Below, piece after piece: positions 6,799 to 10,812 of a stretch of 10,812 bases of DNA. A program made the position numbers and the translations under genes. Where the stretch lies: NCBI GenBank assembly GCA_002451165.1, contig DKBH01000045.1:25068-35879 (forward strand). Reading direction: 5' to 3'. Numbering within the stretch: the stretch's first letter is position 1; each line of letters opens with the position of its first letter. This stretch comes from Nitrospiraceae bacterium UBA6905. Its GTDB lineage: Bacteria > Nitrospirota > Thermodesulfovibrionia > Thermodesulfovibrionales > UBA6898. The notes below the pieces were generated by a model, which did not search any database, was not told the DNA's origin, and was given only the letters and a program-made list of their open reading frames with translations.

Positions 6799-8097
6799 TC
6801 ACTCGTCTGCCTCTTTCATTCCATCAAGCTTTATAACCAGCGGCCCTTTTGCAGCCTTCATCACGTATGACACCGGAAGATTGTTTTCGAGCAATTGAGT
6901 CATGGCGTGGCAATATTTCCTGATATGCATAAAGAACTTCCTATAGCCGGGACAGAGATATTGCATGCCCGGCTCTTTGTAATTGCTCATCTCGAAACGG
7001 TGCTTGGGGCAGCCTCCCCGGCAGGCCGCCAGGACCTTGCATTCCCTGCACCAGCGCGGCAGAGTGGTCTCCTTAGATACGCCGAATCCGGCCTTTCGGG
7101 ATTTTTCAGCCATGACAGGTAGCGTGTCAGTGAGGACATTCCCGAGCTTGTATTCCGGATATACACAATGGTCGCAGGCATAGACGTCGCCGTTATGTTC
7201 GATCACCAGTGATCTGCCGCATTGTTCGGCATGGATGCAGACCGGCGAGGGGTTGCCTATCCAGGCATTAAGCGCCCACTCGAAGTTCATAACAAAGACT
7301 TTGCCGACGTCGTTACGCACCCATTCCTCATAGATAGCAATTAAGAAGTCGCCATAGTCTTCTGGCAGCACCGACCATGGAGTGACCTCGGTCTGCGCCT
7401 CTTCCCTGTCCAGCGAAGCAGGTCCGGCAAGGCGCAGGCCGTCTGGCGCGCTGCAAGCACCCGCCACGCGCTCTACGACCGGGGAAAATTGTATGAACTC
7501 AACGCCTTTATCCCTGAAAAAGCGGTACACGTTGAGAGGATGCCTTGCCGTATCACGTGCGACACAGGCGAGCACATTATAATCCACTTTGTGCTTTTGC
7601 AGACGCCTCAGCCCCCGCATCGCCCGATCGAAGGTCCCGTTTCCTGTTCGGTCGCGGCGATAGCGGTCATGGACCTCTTTCGGACCGTCGAGGCTTATGC
7701 CGACCATGAAATTATTCTTTTTCAGGAAGGCACACCACTCGTCGGTGAGCAGCGTCCCATTGGTCTGGAGGGAATTGCTGATCGTTTTGATACGCGCAAA
7801 AGGGCGCTGCAATTCAACGATTCTTGTAAAGAAATCGATCCCCAGCAGGGTCGGTTCTCCACCCTGCCAGACAAAGGCCGCCTCCGGTGTAGGCTGCGAT
7901 GAGACGTAGTTGGCGATGAAAGCGGAAAGGACCTTATCGGACATGCGGTACTGCTCGCCGGGACCGAAGATAGCCTGCTTTTCGAGATAAAAACAATACT
8001 CGCAATTGAGATTGCAAGCCGGCCCTATGGGCTTTGCCACGACATGGATGCCCTGACCACCACTTGTTGCACCCTGCATAGTATTATCTCGCTCCAT
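6799..8097 (-). CDS. radical SAM/SPASM enzyme, anaerobic sulfatase-maturase type (maturase 1)
   Basis: The product is 432 aa from ATG 8097. CNLNCEYC at 28-35 supplies the three cysteines of the radical SAM 4Fe-4S cluster, GGEP is at 79-82, and SLDGPKEVHDRYR at 135-147 is typical of the anSME family. The C-terminal SPASM domain has the expected cysteines for two more clusters: Cys287, Cys293, Cys308, Cys311, Cys350, Cys353, Cys359, Cys363 and Cys382, with DGPK, YACDHCVYPEYKLGN and CRGGCPKHR contexts. Family members oxidise an active-site Cys or Ser of sulfatases to formylglycine without oxygen; some relatives modify other proteins. No sulfatase gene is in the window. The start is uncertain: TTG 8121, ATG 8097 and ATG 8079 are all in frame and none has a good ribosome-binding site (GGAG lies 12 bases before 8079). 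The gene is divergent from vapBC2 and its upstream region overlaps that operator. Confidence 0.9.
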   Translation of the reverse strand: MERDNTMQGATSGGQGIHVVAKPIGPACNLNCEYCFYLEKQAIFGPGEQYRMSDKVLSAFIANYVSSQPTPEAAFVWQGGEPTLLGIDFFTRIVELQRPFARIKTISNSLQTNGTLLTDEWCAFLKKNNFMVGISLDGPKEVHDRYRRDRTGNGTFDRAMRGLRRLQKHKVDYNVLACVARDTARHPLNVYRFFRDKGVEFIQFSPVVERVAGACSAPDGLRLAGPASLDREEAQTEVTPWSVLPEDYGDFLIAIYEEWVRNDVGKVFVMNFEWALNAWIGNPSPVCIHAEQCGRSLVIEHNGDVYACDHCVYPEYKLGNVLTDTLPVMAEKSRKAGFGVSKETTLPRWCRECKVLAACRGGCPKHRFEMSNYKEPGMQYLCPGYRKFFMHIRKYCHAMTQLLENNLPVSYVMKAAKGPLVIKLDGMKEADE

Positions 8098-8127
8098 CCT
8101 GAAACTCACTGGCTTTTTCAATTATTA

Positions 8128-8157
8128 TTGACATCTTGCCATATCTTATGATATGGT
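8128..8157 (+). promoter_or_regulatory. vapBC2 promoter, predicted leaderless
   Basis: TTGACA (8128-8133) and TATGGT (8152-8157) are 18 bases apart. The -10 ends seven bases before the antitoxin ATG at 8165, exactly as in module 1, so the transcript should start at or next to the A of the start codon. No Shine-Dalgarno precedes the ATG. Confidence 0.68.
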
Positions 8158-8166
8158 TAGCCATAT
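8138..8166. promoter_or_regulatory. vapBC2 operator: three GCCATAT/ATATGG half-sites
   Basis: GCCATAT at 8138-8144 and 8160-8166 flank ATATGGT at 8151-8157, with the same helical-turn spacing as in module 1. The core ATATGG-N4-CCATAT is identical in both operons, only the four central bases differ (TTAG here, TAAA there). The site also lies within the 68 bp between this antitoxin and the divergent maturase gene, so binding could affect both. Confidence 0.62.
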
Positions 8167-8410
8167 GAAGACAACCGTACAGATACCTGATAGCCTTTTT
8201 AAAGAAGCGCAAAAGATGGCCAGGGAAGAGCACACTACCATGAAGGCCCTTATCGAGGCTGGTCTGAGGCGGGTCATCTCTGAACACAGGCAGCGCGAAC
8301 GCTTCAAGCTTCGCAGGGCCACGTTCAAGGGCAGAGGGCTGCAGCCGGATTTTGAAGGCGCCGCCTGGGACAAGCTTCGCGATACTAGCTATGAGGGTCG
8401 CGGAGGGTGA
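8165..8410 (+). CDS. vapB: VapB-type antitoxin, ribbon-helix-helix (module 2)
   Basis: The product is 81 aa. Strand KTTVQIP at 2-8 and helices about DSLFKEAQKMAREEH (9-23) and TTMKALIEAGLRRVISEH (24-41) match a small ribbon-helix-helix domain; the Arg/Lys-rich middle (RQRERFKLRRATFKGRG, 42-58) leads to a C-terminal toxin-binding tail rich in Asp, Glu, Gly and Trp (FEGAAWDKLRD). ATG 8165 is chosen because the in-frame ATG at 8153 lies inside the -10 hexamer. Its stop overlaps the toxin start as GTGA. It is clearly related to the module 1 antitoxin in its first 30 residues and in its operator, while the tails differ, which is how paralogous TA pairs normally keep specificity. Confidence 0.87.
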   Translation: MKTTVQIPDSLFKEAQKMAREEHTTMKALIEAGLRRVISEHRQRERFKLRRATFKGRGLQPDFEGAAWDKLRDTSYEGRGG

Positions 8411-8841
8411 TCGCCGTCGACAGCAACCTTCTTGTCTATTCGCATCGTGAAGATTCGCCTTGGCATGATGCCGCCTATGCCCGGATTGCCGAACTGGCGG
8501 AAGGACAGGTGCCGTGGGCAATACCGTGGCCGTGCATCCACGAATTTCTTGCCATAGTGACGCACCCAAAGATCTACGACCCGCCAACGCCTCTGGAAAA
8601 AGCCGTAGCACAGATTGATGCCTGGCTGGAATCCCCAAGCCTTCTGCTTCTTTCGGAATCAGAGGACTACTGGCAACATCTGCGAACTCTTCTTCAGATC
8701 GGCAAGGTGTGTGGCCCGCAGGTGCATGATGCGCGTATTGCAGCCCTTTGCAGGCATCACGGCATGCCGGAACTGTGGACCGCCGACAGGGACTTTGGCC
8801 GCTTTCCTGATCTGAAGGTTCGAAACCCCCTCGTCGGCTGA
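8407..8841 (+). CDS. vapC: VapC-type PIN-domain ribonuclease toxin (module 2)
   Basis: The product is 144 aa. PIN-domain acidic residues are at Asp5 (IAVDSNLLVYSH), Glu46 (CIHEFLAIVTHPKIY), Asp108 (QVHDARIAAL) and Asp127/Asp129 (WTADRDFGRFPDL). It aligns along its length with the module 1 toxin (shared features include DSPxH near residue 16-20, THxKI at 52-56 and RFP near the end), so the two are paralogs. GTG 8407 overlaps the antitoxin stop by four bases and has GAGGG nine bases upstream. The gene ends 18 bases from the stop of the convergent exported-protein gene. The RNA target cannot be read from sequence. Confidence 0.9.
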   Translation: MIAVDSNLLVYSHREDSPWHDAAYARIAELAEGQVPWAIPWPCIHEFLAIVTHPKIYDPPTPLEKAVAQIDAWLESPSLLLLSESEDYWQHLRTLLQIGKVCGPQVHDARIAALCRHHGMPELWTADRDFGRFPDLKVRNPLVG

Positions 8842-8859
8842 ACACCGTCCCTTCACGTA

Positions 8860-9285
8860 TCATTTAGTCCTCATAAACTGTATAGTATACGTCTGACCCT
8901 GCACAGCCTGGTAGTAATACCCTTCCAGCCGGTCCTTTTCCGGAGAATGGATAAGCGTGTAGGTTGAACCCGGATAGTTCACGTCACGGAGCTCGACAAA
9001 GACCTGAATGCGGTCGCCCATCCGGCGCCATTCGGCCTGCGCTACGTTGATCGGTCCGGGATTAAAGTACGAAGCCTTCAGCCGGCCGTCCTTCCCGATC
9101 TCTTTCAGTTCGAGAATATATCCTCCGTCAGGTCTCACCCATTTCCCTGCAAGGCGCTCGTAGTCCTCATTCACCGCTTTCCCGGTCTCGGCTCCGGCCT
9201 GTGAGAAGACCGCAAAAGAGAGCGCGATGAATACAGCCATCGTGAATCTTGGAGCTCGCACCCCGAATCTCAGTCGTGTTACCAT
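8860..9285 (-). CDS. small exported protein of unknown function
   Basis: The product is 141 aa. ATG 9285 has GAGAGGT four bases upstream, which fixes the start. The N-terminus is a Sec signal peptide: several Arg in 1-13, a hydrophobic core at 15-28, and cleavage likely after QAGA at about 32. The mature domain of about 108 residues is rich in strand-forming residues and aromatics (ERLAGKWVRPDGGYILELKE at 43-62, RLKASYFNPGPINV at 68-81, DRIQVFVELRDVNYPGSTYTL, RLEGYYYQAV, QTYTIQFMRTK), suggesting a small lipocalin- or OB-like beta barrel; this is a guess from composition. It has only 50 bp between its start and the vapB3 start, and lies between the two maturase genes on the same strand, so it may once have been co-transcribed with them. 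Confidence 0.75.
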   Translation of the reverse strand: MVTRLRFGVRAPRFTMAVFIALSFAVFSQAGAETGKAVNEDYERLAGKWVRPDGGYILELKEIGKDGRLKASYFNPGPINVAQAEWRRMGDRIQVFVELRDVNYPGSTYTLIHSPEKDRLEGYYYQAVQGQTYTIQFMRTK

Positions 9286-9300
9286 TTTACCTCTCTTTCA

Positions 9301-9329
9301 TTGACATGTGGAACACATGCAATTATACT
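9301..9329 (+). promoter_or_regulatory. vapBC3 promoter, predicted leaderless
   Basis: TTGACA (9301-9306, perfect) and TATACT (9324-9329, five of six) are 17 bases apart, the best promoter in the window. Initiation six or seven bases after the -10 falls on the antitoxin ATG at 9336. No Shine-Dalgarno precedes it (the upstream bases are AAAAAC). Confidence 0.75.
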
Positions 9330-9341
9330 AAAAACATGTCA
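9302..9341. promoter_or_regulatory. vapBC3 operator: CATGTG/CACATG inverted repeats
   Basis: CATGTG (9305-9310) and CACATG (9314-9319) form a perfect inverted repeat with a three-base centre overlapping the -35 and spacer. In addition TGACATGT (9302-9309) is the reverse complement of ACATGTCA (9334-9341), which covers the start codon. The promoter is thus bracketed by matching half-sites. This suits binding by the FitA/VapB-like antitoxin encoded immediately downstream, and could also limit transcription of the divergent exported-protein gene. Confidence 0.6.
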
Positions 9342-9566
9342 AAGATGATTCAACTTCGTCACGTACCGGACGAGCTCCATCGCAAGCTCAAGTCACGGGC
9401 CGCCATGGCCGGACTCACATTGTCCGACTATCTCCTTCAGGAGGTCCGGCGCATTGCAGAACGCCCGACCGTTGCCGAACTGCGAAGCCGCCTCGCCCAG
9501 CGGTCGCCGGTAACAACAAAAGTGCCGCCTGCCAAAGCCGTCAGAACTGAGCGAGACAGCAGGTGA
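9336..9566 (+). CDS. vapB: FitA/VapB-like ribbon-helix-helix antitoxin (module 3)
   Basis: The product is 76 aa. IQLRHVPDELHRKLKSRAA (5-23) followed by AGLTLSDYLLQEVRRIAE (25-42) is the classic Arc/CopG-like pattern of FitA-type antitoxins: DNA-contacting strand, then two helices. The remaining tail is Arg/Ala/Pro-rich and binds the toxin in relatives. ATG 9336 is chosen because it coincides with the predicted transcription start; the in-frame ATG at 9345 is possible but has no ribosome-binding site either. The upstream part of the open frame (from 9249) runs through the promoter and is not real. The stop overlaps the toxin start as GTGA. It is not closely related to the antitoxins of modules 1 and 2. 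Confidence 0.86.
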   Translation: MSKMIQLRHVPDELHRKLKSRAAMAGLTLSDYLLQEVRRIAERPTVAELRSRLAQRSPVTTKVPPAKAVRTERDSR

Positions 9567-9955
9567 TTGTGGTAGACGCCTCGACACTGGTCGAGGTGCT
9601 GCTCAACACTTCCTCGGGATCCCGGATAACTGAGCGGCTGTTCGACAGACGCGAGACGCTTTATGCACCCTGCCTGCTCGATATCGAAGTCGCCCAGGTC
9701 CTGCGCCGATACGCTCTTACCGGAGAACTCAATGAAACACGGGGGCTTCAGGCCATGGAAGACCTCGCCGACTTTCCACTGGTTCGCTATCCTCATGACC
9801 CGTTTCTGCCGAGAATCTGGGAGCTCCGCCACAACGTCACCGCCTATGACGCCGTCTATATTGCCTTGGCAGAGGCCCTTGACGCACCGCTGCTCACACG
9901 CGATGCCAGGCTCGCTTCTGCCACCGGACATCATGCCGCCATCGAATTCATCTGA
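9563..9955 (+). CDS. vapC: VapC-type PIN-domain ribonuclease toxin (module 3)
   Basis: The product is 130 aa, a compact PIN domain with Asp5 (VVDASTLVEVLL), Glu42 (LDIEVAQVLRRYAL), Asp96 (TAYDAVYIALAEAL) and Asp114 (LLTRDARLA) as the metal ligands. The AYDAxYIALAE and TxDARLA motifs place it in the VapC/FitB subfamily found with FitA-like antitoxins, different from the two other toxins in the window, which end in DxDFxRFP. GTG 9563 overlaps the antitoxin TGA by four bases; the site GAGA six bases upstream is weak, so translation probably depends on coupling. About 190 bp without a gene separate it from the convergent broken maturase. Confidence 0.9.
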   Translation: MIVVDASTLVEVLLNTSSGSRITERLFDRRETLYAPCLLDIEVAQVLRRYALTGELNETRGLQAMEDLADFPLVRYPHDPFLPRIWELRHNVTAYDAVYIALAEALDAPLLTRDARLASATGHHAAIEFI

Positions 9956-10145
9956 TCCTTTTCTCATCACATTTTGCATTTGACCGTTGTTATCGGCCCC
10001 TCTGCCTTCACATCGCATTGCTGTCATCAAAAATGCTGCGAAGACAGCCCGGCGTGCGGCCGTATGCATGTGCTCAACACTCCTTCGGCGTCCCCGCTTT
10101 TCGTTCTTTCTTCATACCGATCATGACAGACGCTCCTATCCGGGA
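9956..10145. other. gene-free stretch between vapC3 and the broken maturase
   Basis: These 190 bases contain only short shadow frames on both strands. Cysteine motifs of the lost SPASM domain were looked for in all minus-strand frames and not found. No terminator hairpin with a T-run was seen for either of the convergent genes. Confidence 0.5.
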
Positions 10146-10786
10146 CTATTGCCCTTCCCCTATTTCGGGAACAGGAACTGCAATTGAAAGCGAGTCGACC
10201 ATATCGCGCAGAAAGCGGTAGACCTCAAGGGGGTTCTTTGCAGTCAGCCGGTTCACGCAGCTGAGTGTCGCAAAGTTCACCTTATGCTTCCTTAGAAGCC
10301 TTGCGGCCCGAAAGACCCGGTCGAAGCTCCCCTGTCCGCCCTTGTCTCTGCGATGGGCGTGGTGCAGGTGTTTTGGACCATCGATGGATAAGCCCACAAG
10401 GAAACGCTCCGCCCGCAGGAACTCGCACCACGCATCATCAATGTCTGTACCGTTGGTCTGCAGGTCGTTTTCGCACCTGACGTAAGGAGGCAATATTTCT
10501 TTTCAAGCTCGACCACCTTCTTAAAGAAGTCAAGGCCGAGCAGTGTCGGCTCACCTCCCTGCCAGGAAAAGACCACCTCCTTGTGGTTATGGGCCTCGAA
10601 ATACTGACGGATAAAGGTTTCAAGCACGTCATCAGATATGCGCCATTGTTCGGGACTGCCGAGCAACTCCTTTTTAGAGAGGTAATAGCAATAGGTGCAG
10701 TCGAGATTGCAGAGCGAACCCGTGGGCTTCACCATCACATGCATGCGCCGGACCGGCTTCCCGCGATAGAGTCGTTCCACTGTCAT
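10146..10786 (-). pseudogene. frameshifted, truncated radical SAM maturase (maturase 2)
   Basis: The frame from ATG 10786 encodes the N-terminal part of a second anSME-like enzyme: RRMHVMVKPTGSLCNLDC with cluster cysteines 26, 30 and 33 (CNLDCTYC), and SWQGGEPTLLGLDFF at 74-88. After VVELEKKY (residue 98) the matching sequence continues in another frame from 10493 (PPYVRCENDLQTNG, LSIDGPKHLHHAHRRD, HKVNFATLSCVNRL, PLEVYRFLRD); the two frames overlap by one base, as expected from a one-base deletion. Similarity to maturase 1 then fades after RFLRD (near 10200), where that protein has FRDKGVEFIQF, and the frame stops at 10146. About 220 residues including the whole SPASM domain are missing, and no remnant of it is visible in 9956-10145. 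The product could not bind the auxiliary clusters and is very likely inactive. A sequencing error could explain the frameshift but not the missing half. Confidence 0.82.
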
Positions 10787-10812
10787 TCACCAGTGCCCCG
10801 TTTTAAGTTTGA

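Noticed and set aside
5834..6802. 322-codon minus-strand open frame
   Set aside because: It is antisense to vapBC1, whose PIN and ribbon-helix-helix motifs, promoter and coupling are clear; the minus-strand translation has no recognisable domain and starts inside the maturase 3' end.
8084..8863. 259-codon minus-strand open frame
   Set aside because: It lies opposite vapBC2 and its translation shows no domain; composition fits a shadow of GC-rich coding DNA.
9437..10069. 210-codon minus-strand open frame
   Set aside because: It is antisense to vapBC3 and carries no recognisable motif.
10485..10500. Programmed ribosomal frameshift in maturase 2
   Set aside because: The bases around the shift (GAAAAGAAATATTGC) do not form a standard slippery heptamer in the reading frame, and the C-terminal half of the enzyme is missing anyway, so simple decay is the better explanation.
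1..10812. CRISPR array, tRNA/rRNA genes, insertion sequences
   Set aside because: No regularly spaced direct repeats, no cloverleaf or rRNA-like sequence, and no transposase motif or terminal inverted repeats were found around the TA modules.

Overview
The window looks like chromosomal DNA of a Gram-negative, probably anaerobic bacterium. It encodes a lipoprotein, a beta-barrel outer-membrane protein and a large MscS-type channel with a periplasmic domain, which imply two membranes. It also encodes oxygen-sensitive radical SAM enzymes of the anaerobic sulfatase-maturase type. Moderate-to-high GC, the protein styles and the load of toxin-antitoxin (TA) modules would suit Desulfobacterota or Nitrospirota, but that is an impression, not something the sequence proves.

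Left half (about 1-5800): every convincing gene is on the minus strand and makes a cell-envelope product. Reading in the direction of transcription these are an 844-aa MscS-family channel (5794-3260), a small lipoprotein (3082-2684), a 284-aa predicted outer-membrane beta-barrel (2467-1613) and a DUF3300 exported protein that runs off the left edge (1170-1). Gaps of 177, 216 and 442 bp argue against one tight operon. The 442-bp gap holds two possible small ORFs, a candidate promoter and a short palindrome.

Right half (about 5800-10812): three plus-strand vapBC-type TA operons (about 5970-6670, 8128-8841, 9301-9955) alternate strictly with minus-strand genes: mscS, radical SAM maturase, small exported protein, and a broken second maturase. 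Each TA operon has its own near-consensus sigma70 promoter placed so that transcription should begin at, or within a base or two of, the antitoxin ATG. No Shine-Dalgarno is present there, so all three appear to be leaderless. Each also carries inverted half-sites over the -35/-10 region, as expected for autoregulation by the ribbon-helix-helix antitoxin. The first two modules are paralogs and share almost the same operator (ATATGG-N4-CCATAT); the third belongs to a different PIN/antitoxin subfamily with its own operator (CATGTG-N3-CACATG).

How they fit together: the minus-strand genes on the right (maturase 2, exported protein, maturase 1) could be the remains of an ancestral cluster now separated by TA modules, and maturase 2 has decayed (frameshift, loss of the C-terminal half). 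No sulfatase is present in the window, so the maturase substrate lies elsewhere. The most unusual items are the alternating leaderless TA array with shared operators, a 40-aa ORF that overlaps the first toxin stop by ATGA, and an 8-C tract inside the channel gene.
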